From Flavobacterium aquidurense (lineage in GTDB: Bacteria; Bacteroidota; Bacteroidia; Flavobacteriales; Flavobacteriaceae): DNA of 60,564 nucleotides. The notes beneath the pieces were generated by a model that saw nothing but the letters and a program-made list of their open reading frames with translations, searched no databases and had not been told where the DNA came from. Made by a program: the position numbers and the translations under genes. The DNA lies in contig FNPS01000017.1 in the NCBI GenBank assembly GCA_900107365.1, positions 1 through 60,564 on the forward strand, written 5' to 3'. Below, piece by piece: positions 37,270 through 45,387 of this stretch; the stretch's first letter is position 1, and each line of letters begins with the position of its first letter.

Positions 37270-38598
37270 ATGAAAAAGTTTTTCGCTTTAGCTATATGTG
37301 TTTTGGGAATTTCTCAGGCCGCATTTTCGCAAAAATATGCCAATGATACATTTCCTGACGGAAGTGAAATTACACCTTGGTTTAAAGATTACACCAAACT
37401 TCAATTAAAAGATTTAGGAAAAAAATATACGATAACCGATTTTGGAGTTGGAAAGGATAGTACCAAAATTCAGACCGTTGCAATTCAGAAAGTAATAGAT
37501 AAAGCCGCTGCAAATGGTGGAGGCGTAGTTGTAATTCCGAAAGGAGTTTATTTGAGTGGAGCTTTATTTTTCAAGCCAAAAACAGCTTTATATGTTAGTG
37601 AAGGCGGTGTCTTAAAAGGTTCAGATGATATTGCCAATTATCCAATCATGCCATCCAGAATGGAAGGCCAGAATCTGGATTATTTTCCTGCATTGGTAAA
37701 TGCATACGGAGTGGATAATTTTTCGATTTCAGGAAAAGGGACCATCAACGGAAACGGAAAAAAATACTGGGATGCTTTCTGGGCGCGCCGTAAAGAAAAT
37801 CCAAAATGTACTAATTTGGAAGTTTCAAGACCAAGATTGGTTTTTATATGGAATTCAAATAACGTGCAATTGCAGGATGTAAAACTGATCAATTCCGGCT
37901 TTTGGACGAATCATTTCTACAAATGCAATAATGTAAAAATGCTGGATTTGTATATCTCTTCACCGCACCTAAAAGATAAAGCACCAAGCACAGATGCGAT
38001 CGATATTGATATTTGCAGCAACTTTTTAGTAAAAGGGTGCTTCTTGTCAGTTAACGACGATGCGATTGCTTTAAAAGGCGGAAAAGGACCTTACGCAGAC
38101 CAGGATAAAAACAACGGACCAAACTCAAATATCATTATTGAAGACTGTAATTTTGGTTTCTGTCATTCGTCTTTAACCAATGGAAGTGAAGCTATTCACA
38201 ACAGAAACGTAATTATGCGTAACTGTAAAATCGACGGAGCATCACGATTATTATGGTTAAAAATGCGTCCGGATACCCCTCAAAGATATGAATACATTAG
38301 AGTAGAAGATATTAAAGGTTCAGCAAAAACCGGTTTGGCAATCTTTGGATGGAAACAGTTTTTTGACCTAAAAGGACGTCCTGATATCCCGCTTTCGTAT
38401 GGAGATAATGTTACTTTAAAAAACATCGAATTAAAATGTGACACTTTTTACGGTGTAGAAAATGATCCGAATGTTCGTCTGTCCAATTTCACTTTCGAAA
38501 ATTTAAATATAGAATCTACTAAAACAGAGATTGATAAAAGTTTGATTAAAGGAGTAACTTTTAAGAATGTTTATGTGAATAAGGTGCTTGTGGAATAG
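37270..38598 (+). CDS. GH28 polygalacturonase / rhamnogalacturonan hydrolase
   Basis: 442 residues with a signal peptide (ends AAFSQ). A right-handed beta-helix enzyme with the GH28 catalytic blocks: APSTDAIDID (about 237-246, in place of the classic NTDG), VNDDAIALKGG (about 260-270, the Asp pair), FCHSSLTNGSEAIHN (about 297-311, the His motif) and LWLKMRPD (about 328-335, in place of RIK). The family hydrolyses galacturonic acid linkages in pectin. In RG-I loci members can act as exo-enzymes or on the Rha-GalA backbone, and this cannot be decided from sequence alone. The first 11-bp repeat of the AAGGTTCTAAG family starts right at the stop codon. Confidence 0.9.
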   Translation: MKKFFALAICVLGISQAAFSQKYANDTFPDGSEITPWFKDYTKLQLKDLGKKYTITDFGVGKDSTKIQTVAIQKVIDKAAANGGGVVVIPKGVYLSGALFFKPKTALYVSEGGVLKGSDDIANYPIMPSRMEGQNLDYFPALVNAYGVDNFSISGKGTINGNGKKYWDAFWARRKENPKCTNLEVSRPRLVFIWNSNNVQLQDVKLINSGFWTNHFYKCNNVKMLDLYISSPHLKDKAPSTDAIDIDICSNFLVKGCFLSVNDDAIALKGGKGPYADQDKNNGPNSNIIIEDCNFGFCHSSLTNGSEAIHNRNVIMRNCKIDGASRLLWLKMRPDTPQRYEYIRVEDIKGSAKTGLAIFGWKQFFDLKGRPDIPLSYGDNVTLKNIELKCDTFYGVENDPNVRLSNFTFENLNIESTKTEIDKSLIKGVTFKNVYVNKVLVE

Positions 38599-38640
38599 AA
38601 GGTTCTAAGTTGCTAAGGTACTGAGATTCTAAGGTTTTGT
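38599..38640 (+). repeat. AAGGTTCTAAG-type repeat after GH28
   Basis: The stop codon is followed at once by AAGGTTCTAAGTTGCTAAGG and more copies of the same short theme. The same theme follows the genes ending at 55584 and 57702. Confidence 0.75.
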
Positions 38641-38682
38641 AGAAGCGCACAGCAGTGCGTCTAACGCAAAGTGACCACAAAG

Positions 38683-38787
38683 TTTGTCATTCCGAGGAAC
38701 GAGGAATCCCCGCAAGTAACTCCTTACAGAAATTCGCCAATCTTTGTAGAGCTTCTCGCGGGGATTCCTCGTTCCTCGGAATGACAA
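38683..38787. repeat. ~105-bp palindromic element, copy B
   Basis: Perfect 31-bp inverted arms start with TTTGTCATTCCGAGGAACG. The inner ~43 bases are related to copies A and C but in the opposite orientation. It ends 53 bp before the GH115 start codon. Confidence 0.9.
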
Positions 38788-38839
38788 AAAAATGAGAATA
38801 AAAACTTTGTCTTATCGCCTTTATGGCAAAAAAAAAATC

Positions 38840-41254
38840 ATGAATAAATTTCTGGCATTTATCTTCGCAATTTCAACTTTAACTTCCTACAGTCAGGATA
38901 AAAATTCAGTTGACTTTTTAATTGCGGATAAAAATCAAACAGCCACTATTTATATTGATAAAAACACAGATGCATTAATTCTCTGGGCAATAAATGATTT
39001 AGCTGATGATGTTAAAGAGATAACAGGAAAACGACCAGAAATTATTCAAAATAATACAATCTCTAAAAACGGAATTTATATCGGAGAAGCCTCCTCCAGT
39101 TTATTTCAATCTCAAAAAAACAGAAAAGAATTTGCAAATCAAGGGGAGAAATTTTCCATTCAAAAAGAGCAAGAGAATCTTTTAGTAATGGGATCAGATG
39201 TTAGGGGAACTGTTTACGCCATTTTTGAAATTGCAGAACGCCTCGGAATTTCGCCATGGAAATGGTGGGCTGATGTACATCCGATAAAAAAAGAAAAGCT
39301 GGCATTACAACTTCCCCGTAAGGGAATAATTGCATCTCCATCTGTACAATATCGAGGTGTTTTTTTAAATGACGAAGATTGGGCATTACAACCCTGGGCG
39401 GCTAAAACATTTGAACCGGAAACAGGGGATATTGGTCCAAAAACGTATGAGAAAATTTTTCAATTGTTGTTGCGATTAAAGGCCAACACGATTTGGCCGG
39501 CTATGCATCCTTCTACAAAAGGTTTTTTTACCCTTCCGGGGAATAAGGAAATGGCACAAAAATACCATATTGTTATCGGTTCCTCACACGCAGAACCAAT
39601 GCTACGCAATAATGTCGATGAATGGAAACCTGAAATTTATGGCGAATACAATTATTTTACCAATAAAACTCAAGTCGATAAATATTGGCAGGATCGTTTA
39701 GACGAAATAAAAAAATCTCAAAACGAAACCATCATGACATTGGGAATGCGCGGCGTACACGACAGTAAAATGGAAGGTGCGAAAGACTTGGCAGCATCAA
39801 TTGATATGGTCGAAAAAATCATTTTGAACCAGCGTAAAATGCTTTCAAATACTTTTAAAAAACCGCTGTCAGCCATTCCGCAAGCTTTCGTTCCTTACAA
39901 AGAAGTATTGGAATTATACGATAACGGACTCAAAGTTCCGGACGATATTACGTTAGTTTGGCCTGATGATAATTACGGTTATATACGCCGTCTGAGTAAT
40001 GAGAAGGAACAAAAAAGGGCAGGAGGAAGCGGTGTTTATTATCATATTAGTTATTGGGGAAGACCTCACGATTATCTGTGGCTCAGCACAACACAGCCAG
40101 GTTTAATTTGGTATGAGATGAATAAGGCTTACGAAAACGGTGCCAAAAAGATGTGGATTGTCAATGTTGGTGATATCAAACCTGCAGAGTACGATACGGA
40201 ACTTTTTTTAGATTTGGCGTGGAATATCAACAGTATAAAATCGGATGGATTAAAGGCTTATTCGAATGATTGGGCTGCAAGAGAATTTTCGCCTAAAATT
40301 AGTGTAGAAGTAAGTACGATTTTTGACGAATATTACCGTTTGGCATTCCTTAGAAAACCGGAATATATGGGATGGAGCCAAACTGAACCCACAACTCCTA
40401 TAAAGCTTTCTGATTTTTCTGTTGACGAAATTTGGAGCCGAATTAAAGCGTACAAAACTCTTATTGAAAAGGTAGACAGTTTAACTTCATCTATTCCGGA
40501 AGAGCGCAAAGACGCCTGGTTTCAATTAGTTGTTTATCCTGTAAAGGGAGCGGCATATATGAATTTTAAATTTTTGTATTGGAATTTAGAAGCGAGAACT
40601 TCAGATGAAAATGAGAAGAAAAAATACGATTCATTATCGGCGGAAGCCTACCAAAAAATAAAAGATCTTACCGATTTTTATAATGCAAAACTGAGCAGTG
40701 GTAAATGGAATCATATGATGTCGCTGCAGCCGAGAAATTTACCAGTTTTTGATTCCATAAAAAAGAATACATTTTCTACTGAATCAGCAAAAACAAGTTC
40801 GAAGCAAATTGTGATTCAGGCGAATCAATTTGTCTCTAAAAAAGAGACGAGAGAATATCAATGGAAGACCATTAACGGATTAGGATATAGTGATAATGCG
40901 ATTACTTTATTTCCGTTGAAACAACACTATTTTAAAACAGAAAAGCCTTTTGTCTGTTACGAATTTGAAATAGAAAATACAGGAGAATATGAAATTGAAG
41001 TTCATTTGTTGCCCACGCATTCTAATAATTTTGATCATGAAATAGGAGTTCAGATTGATGGAAATGTAACTCAGTTTTTCAAAACAAATACCAAAGATCG
41101 TGATACAACCTGGAAGGAAAATGTATTACGAAATAGTGCTATTATAAAAGTATCTGCATCTAATTTGCAAAAAGGAAAACATACAATCAAGGTAGAAGTC
41201 AATCAGACCGGAATTGTATTGGATTATATAACAGTAAAAGATTCAAAGATTTAA
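38840..41254 (+). CDS. GH115 alpha-glucuronidase
   Basis: 804 residues from ATG 38840, which opens the signal peptide MNKFLAFIFAISTLTSYSQ; an ATG 16 codons earlier only adds a non-signal stretch. GH115 marks are VMGSDVRGTVYAIFEIAERLGISPWKWW, VQYRGVFLNDEDWALQPW, LRLKANTIWPAMHPSTKGF, SSHAEPMLRNNVDEW, MTLGMRGVHDSKMEGA and WPDDNYGYIRRLS. The C-terminal ~150 residues form a beta-sandwich (VCYEFEIENTGEYEIEVHLLPT). The family removes (4-O-methyl-)glucuronic acid from xylan or arabinogalactan chains. In a rhamnogalacturonan locus the target is more likely a glucuronic acid side group on RG-I or on attached arabinogalactan (inference). Confidence 0.92.
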   Translation: MNKFLAFIFAISTLTSYSQDKNSVDFLIADKNQTATIYIDKNTDALILWAINDLADDVKEITGKRPEIIQNNTISKNGIYIGEASSSLFQSQKNRKEFANQGEKFSIQKEQENLLVMGSDVRGTVYAIFEIAERLGISPWKWWADVHPIKKEKLALQLPRKGIIASPSVQYRGVFLNDEDWALQPWAAKTFEPETGDIGPKTYEKIFQLLLRLKANTIWPAMHPSTKGFFTLPGNKEMAQKYHIVIGSSHAEPMLRNNVDEWKPEIYGEYNYFTNKTQVDKYWQDRLDEIKKSQNETIMTLGMRGVHDSKMEGAKDLAASIDMVEKIILNQRKMLSNTFKKPLSAIPQAFVPYKEVLELYDNGLKVPDDITLVWPDDNYGYIRRLSNEKEQKRAGGSGVYYHISYWGRPHDYLWLSTTQPGLIWYEMNKAYENGAKKMWIVNVGDIKPAEYDTELFLDLAWNINSIKSDGLKAYSNDWAAREFSPKISVEVSTIFDEYYRLAFLRKPEYMGWSQTEPTTPIKLSDFSVDEIWSRIKAYKTLIEKVDSLTSSIPEERKDAWFQLVVYPVKGAAYMNFKFLYWNLEARTSDENEKKKYDSLSAEAYQKIKDLTDFYNAKLSSGKWNHMMSLQPRNLPVFDSIKKNTFSTESAKTSSKQIVIQANQFVSKKETREYQWKTINGLGYSDNAITLFPLKQHYFKTEKPFVCYEFEIENTGEYEIEVHLLPTHSNNFDHEIGVQIDGNVTQFFKTNTKDRDTTWKENVLRNSAIIKVSASNLQKGKHTIKVEVNQTGIVLDYITVKDSKI

Positions 41255-41267
41255 TTTAAATTTTAAA

Positions 41268-42650
41268 ATGATGAAAAACAAGAATACAGGAACAAGGTTA
41301 GTAGTGATTTTATTGCTTTGTTTTTCAATTTCATATAGTCAGAATACAGTAAAGAAATCAATTGAAAAACCAAATATTATTTTGATTATTGCGGATGATC
41401 TGGGATGGAATGATGTAGGTTATCATGGTTCTATAATCAAAACACCCAACATTGATCTTTTAGCTAAGAACGGTGTACAATTAGACCGTTTTTATGTTAA
41501 TCCTACCTGTTCTCCAACAAGAGCCAGTTTATTGACAGGAAGACCTTCGAGTCGTATGGGAATTGTGGCTCCAATTGGAGACAGGGATCAGACAAAACTA
41601 CCAGACTCAATACCTACTTTGCCAAAATTATTGCACCAGAATAACTATCAGACAGCACTGATTGGAAAATGGCATTTAGGATTACAACTCAGTAGTGGAC
41701 CTAAAGCGTATGGGTTTGATTACTCGTACGGTTTTTTACACGGACAATTAGATCAATACACGCATCTATATAAAAATGGAGATAAAAGTTGGCATAGAAA
41801 TGGTGAGTTTGTAGAAGAGAAAGGCCATGTGACCGACTTAATAACGAATGAAACCATCAAGTGGCTTTCGGAAATTCGTGATTCCAATAAAAGTTTCTTT
41901 TTACAAGTTGCTTACAGTGCCCCGCATTTTCCTTTACAGGAAGAGCAAAAATGGAAAGAACCTTATATGAATTCGATTAAAGACAGTTCAAGAAGGGATT
42001 ATGCTGCCGCCGTGAGTCATTTGGATAACAGCATAGGAATATTGCTTGAAAAATTGAAGGAGCAAAAACTCGATAAAAATACCTTGGTGATCTTTATGAG
42101 TGATAACGGCGCTATGGAAAATTGGGATTCCAAAAATGAATATAACGGCGTCCATCCATCCAATGCTACTCTTGGAGATAATAAACCTCTTAGGGACTGG
42201 AAAACGTCGAATTATGAAGGTGCTGTCAGAGTTCCGTGTGTGATGTATTGGAAAGACCATTTGAAAAGTTATAAAAATTCAGGTTATATCTCAGTTATTG
42301 ATTTATTGCCCAGTATTTTATTCCTTGCGGGTGACAATAAACTACCTCAAACCGTAGAAGGGATCAATGTTTGGCCGGCGATTTCTCAAAACAAAGCGAT
42401 TCCTAATAAAGAAATTTACATTCGAGGTCATTTGCAGGAATGTCTAATCAGTAAACCCTGGAAAATAATCAGAACGCGACATCTTAAAGGAATTCCTGAG
42501 GATTATGAACTTTACAATATCGAAAAAGATCCGGAAGAAAAAAATAATGTCTGGAACCAAAACGAGGCAATCGCGACACAAATGAAAATGGCACTTGAGA
42601 ATCAGTTTAAAAAGGATGCGAAAAAGGTGAATAACGAGAATATTAAATAA
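41268..42650 (+). CDS. Family S1 sulfatase
   Basis: 460 residues with a signal peptide (ends SISYSQ). It opens with PNIILIIADDLGWNDVGYHG (metal-binding Asp pair). The sulfatase signature CSPTRASLLTG begins at Cys81, the residue that must be changed to formylglycine by a maturase encoded elsewhere. IGKWHLGL and IFMSDNGAMENW are the other expected metal and substrate blocks. Length is normal. It lies 13 bp after GH115, so the two are co-transcribed. A sulfatase is not expected for land-plant RG-I and points to a sulfated rhamnose- or uronate-rich glycan, or to a mixed diet. Confidence 0.9.
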   Translation: MMKNKNTGTRLVVILLLCFSISYSQNTVKKSIEKPNIILIIADDLGWNDVGYHGSIIKTPNIDLLAKNGVQLDRFYVNPTCSPTRASLLTGRPSSRMGIVAPIGDRDQTKLPDSIPTLPKLLHQNNYQTALIGKWHLGLQLSSGPKAYGFDYSYGFLHGQLDQYTHLYKNGDKSWHRNGEFVEEKGHVTDLITNETIKWLSEIRDSNKSFFLQVAYSAPHFPLQEEQKWKEPYMNSIKDSSRRDYAAAVSHLDNSIGILLEKLKEQKLDKNTLVIFMSDNGAMENWDSKNEYNGVHPSNATLGDNKPLRDWKTSNYEGAVRVPCVMYWKDHLKSYKNSGYISVIDLLPSILFLAGDNKLPQTVEGINVWPAISQNKAIPNKEIYIRGHLQECLISKPWKIIRTRHLKGIPEDYELYNIEKDPEEKNNVWNQNEAIATQMKMALENQFKKDAKKVNNENIK

Positions 42651-42882
42651 AATAGCGGTAGAAAAAGTACTGTAAATAGATACTAAGAGGTCAGAATTAA
42701 GTAGTAAGAAGAAAAAAGATTGATTTTTATTTTTTATGTAATGAATTGATAGTAAGGCGCAAAGCCTGGAGGTTAATTTATTATTAACTAAAACGGTAAA
42801 AAGAGTTACAATTTTAACACTAAACATGCGTTATCTATCAAGCAAACTTTTATTTTTGCGCCTTAATTTAACAAGTATAAGC

Positions 42883-43059
42883 ATGAAAGATCTATTAGTA
42901 AAAATCAACGCCGAAATTGACGCATTCAAAGCAGAAGCTGAATCTTTAACTGAAAAAGGAATCAAAGCTGCTGGACCAAGAGCTCGTAAAGCTACTTTAG
43001 AAATTGAAAAACTTTTAAAAGAATTCAGAAAAGTTTCTATCGAAGAATCAAAAAAATAA
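42883..43059 (+). CDS. Histone H1-like Hc1-family protein
   Basis: 58 residues from ATG 42883; the frame is open 19 codons earlier, but the MKDLL start matches the usual family N-terminus. The pattern LLVKINAEIDAFKAEAE, then GPRARKATLEIEKLLKEFRK, is the small basic helical protein common in Bacteroidota and called histone H1-like. It probably binds nucleic acid. It is a core-type gene stranded inside the PUL and has its own terminator. Confidence 0.8.
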   Translation: MKDLLVKINAEIDAFKAEAESLTEKGIKAAGPRARKATLEIEKLLKEFRKVSIEESKK

Positions 43060-43080
43060 TACTTCGTATTCAAAAAATAA

Positions 43081-43114
43081 AAACCTCGTTTAAGCAATTA
43101 AACGAGGTTTTTTT
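43081..43114. terminator. Terminator after the histone-like gene
   Basis: A perfect 13-bp stem (AAACCTCGTTTAA / TTAAACGAGGTTT) with loop GCAA is followed by T4 and preceded by A-runs, so it can work in both directions. Confidence 0.9.
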
Positions 43115-43143
43115 ATGAGTGTTTCTGTAATTATTTAGGTGAA

Positions 43144-43596
43144 TTATCTTTCACGATGTTTAAGGCTTTTCTGCTCAAATACGCTTGGCCCCGTTTTTAT
43201 TTCACTGTCTTTTTGTTTTACTAAAAAGATATAACCTGCAAATGGTTCTTTCGCGATAGGAAAGGTTAAAATAATAGTACTTTTAGAATAGCTGACAACA
43301 TCATATTTAAATTTTCCCCAGGTTAAAACGCTATCTTTTGATACAGACCATTTTTTAGGCACTTTGTCAACATCTCCTTCATCATGATATTCGTAAAGTT
43401 GTCCTTTTTCATTTCTTTTGAAGCGATGACTCAATTTATCTTTATTAAATTTAAAATAGGTAAAATGAGTTGAGTTTGAATTATAATACACCCAATGTTC
43501 ATCAGATTCTGTTATTAAATTTTCTTCAATAGAATTCTGCATATTACAGCCTACTAACGAAAATAGTATCAGTAGTAAATAAACTTTTGCTTTCAT
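43144..43596 (-). CDS. Unrecognised small lipoprotein
   Basis: 150 residues from ATG 43596; a GTG three codons earlier is the only longer start. The lipobox is LFSLVGC, with Cys at residue 17, followed by NMQNS. The body is beta-rich (HWVYYNSNSTHFTYFKFNK, VLTWGKFKYDVVSYSKSTIILTF) and matches no family I know. It lies between the histone-like gene and the esterase and shows no link to glycan use. Confidence 0.65.
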   Translation of the reverse strand: MKAKVYLLLILFSLVGCNMQNSIEENLITESDEHWVYYNSNSTHFTYFKFNKDKLSHRFKRNEKGQLYEYHDEGDVDKVPKKWSVSKDSVLTWGKFKYDVVSYSKSTIILTFPIAKEPFAGYIFLVKQKDSEIKTGPSVFEQKSLKHRER

Positions 43597-43644
43597 TTTT
43601 GACACTTTACAAATAAGAATAAATATAAAGCTTTCTAAGGCAAA

Positions 43645-45153
43645 TTATTTAGGTATTTCAATATAATCTTTTAAGTTACAGTCTTTTAGTTTCTTAATGC
43701 TTTCTGCAGCAGTTAGTGCATTTAGTGTGGCGCCTTCCAAACCGGTATGCGTATGATCTTTCGGAAAGAATGTTTTTACTTTTTCTTTTCCTAAAGCTTC
43801 ATATTTCTGGGCCACAATTTCATTTAAATCAATATAAAAAGCGCCTTCTTTATCGGCTGCAATTTTCGACCAGGTGCCATAAGTATCAGTTCTGCGTTCT
43901 ACCTTATCATTTGGCCATTCGTTTCTTGGTGTTTGACTTAAAACAATCGGAATTGCACCTTTTTCTTTGGCTTCTCTGATAAATTTTGCCATATACCAGC
44001 CAAAAGTATTTACAATTTCTTTTGAGCCATCAGGGCGTGTTACTTCCTGCGTTTCGTCACCATTTCCTTTTAAGGAACCTCTTAGTTTTTCTTTGTCAAC
44101 TGCACCCGCGTCGTTATGTCCAAACTGAATCAGAATAAAATTTCCGGGTTGCAATTGGTTTTTCACTTCCTCCCAAAGTCCTTCATTAACAAAAGTTCTG
44201 GTGCTCCTTCCACCTCGTGCTTTGTTGATTACTTCAATTCTCGTGGTATCACAATATTTAGGAAAAGCAACGCCCCAACCCACAGCATCAGGATTACCGT
44301 CATTACTGGCCATGGTAGAATCGCCAATTAAAAAGACTTTTTTCTTAGCCGGAAGTACAATTTTTGGATTTGGTAAAATGTAATTTTTTAAAGAATTTTT
44401 ACTCGCTTTCAATTCAGTAATAATAATTGAAGCCGAAAGGACAGCGCCTTTTGCAGAAGTATGTGTATGGTCTTTTTTGTAGAAATAAGTTCCGGTTACT
44501 TTTGCTTCACCAAATTTTTCCATTTCAACAGCCATTTTTTCATTCAAATTGATGAAAGTTACTTTTTCCTTTTCAGCAATTTGTTTGGCCCATAAGCCGT
44601 ATGATTGATCGTTGCAAGGTACTTTTCCGTCCTTCCAGTCGTTTCTCGGAATCGGCGAACAAATAATCGGAATGGCACCTTTTGATTTTGCTTCTTTAAC
44701 TACTTTCTCAATATACCATCCGTAACTGTGAACCGTTTCATGTTTTTTGGTAATTAAATTATCGATTTCCTGAGTTTCATTTCCAATACCTTTGATTGTT
44801 CCTCTGGCACGAATAGTATCGTTTAAGGGACCGTCGTCATTATGCCCAAACTGAATCAAAACGTAATCACCTTTTTTAAGTTTGTTTAAAACTTCAATCC
44901 ATAAACCTTTATCCTGAAAAGTTCTCGAACTTGTTCCGCCCAAAGCATGATTTTCGATATGGACTTTTGTAGTGTCCAAAAACTGTCCAATATAATCGCC
45001 CCAACCCCAAAGTCCGCCGGTTCCGTCGCCTTTGCCATTTTTCACGGTTGAATCTCCAACCATGTAAACAGTTGGTTTGTTGTCTTGTTTTGAAGTAAAA
45101 TTGAAAAATAATACTGCCAAAATGAAGACAGAAAGTATTTTAATTGATTTCAT
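43645..45153 (-). CDS. Tandem two-domain SGNH (CE12-like) rhamnogalacturonan acetylesterase
   Basis: 502 residues: two complete SGNH hydrolase domains in one chain. Domain 1 (about 27-255) has VYMVGDSTV with Ser35, NHALGGTSSRTF, LIQFGHNDDGP and KKDHTHTSAKGA. Domain 2 (about 270-495) has FLIGDSTMA with Ser near 278, NKARGGRSTRTF, LIQFGHNDAGA and PKDHTHTGLEGA. Every catalytic block (GDS, Gly, GHND, DxxH) is present in both copies, so both should be active. CE12-type enzymes remove acetyl groups from the galacturonate of RG-I, and two domains may cover two positions or two ends. The short signal peptide ends near residue 20. Confidence 0.88.
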   Translation of the reverse strand: MKSIKILSVFILAVLFFNFTSKQDNKPTVYMVGDSTVKNGKGDGTGGLWGWGDYIGQFLDTTKVHIENHALGGTSSRTFQDKGLWIEVLNKLKKGDYVLIQFGHNDDGPLNDTIRARGTIKGIGNETQEIDNLITKKHETVHSYGWYIEKVVKEAKSKGAIPIICSPIPRNDWKDGKVPCNDQSYGLWAKQIAEKEKVTFINLNEKMAVEMEKFGEAKVTGTYFYKKDHTHTSAKGAVLSASIIITELKASKNSLKNYILPNPKIVLPAKKKVFLIGDSTMASNDGNPDAVGWGVAFPKYCDTTRIEVINKARGGRSTRTFVNEGLWEEVKNQLQPGNFILIQFGHNDAGAVDKEKLRGSLKGNGDETQEVTRPDGSKEIVNTFGWYMAKFIREAKEKGAIPIVLSQTPRNEWPNDKVERRTDTYGTWSKIAADKEGAFYIDLNEIVAQKYEALGKEKVKTFFPKDHTHTGLEGATLNALTAAESIKKLKDCNLKDYIEIPK

Positions 45154-45162
45154 GTTTTTTAA

Positions 45163-45222
45163 TTGTGAATTGTGAGTTGTGAATTGTGAGTTGTGAATTG
45201 TGAGTTGTGAGTTGTGAGTTGT
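45163..45222. repeat. Tandem repeat between GH2 and the SGNH gene
   Basis: About 60 bp of GTGAATT and GTGAGTT heptamers. It ends 9 bases before the SGNH start codon and so is in the leader of that minus-strand gene. The rest of 45154-45387 holds CCTGAAACCTG-type short repeats and no gene. Confidence 0.85.
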
Positions 45223-45387
45223 GAAATGAGCTTACTTAACCGCAAAGACTGCAAAGCTTTGCGTACATCGCGTAATTCTTAGCGAACCTTGCGGTTAAAT
45301 TATCCAGTATTAAAACCCGAAACCTGAAACCTGACACGAGGCTTTAGCCGAATTGGCGGAGCAAACAAAGAAAACCTGAAACTTTTT

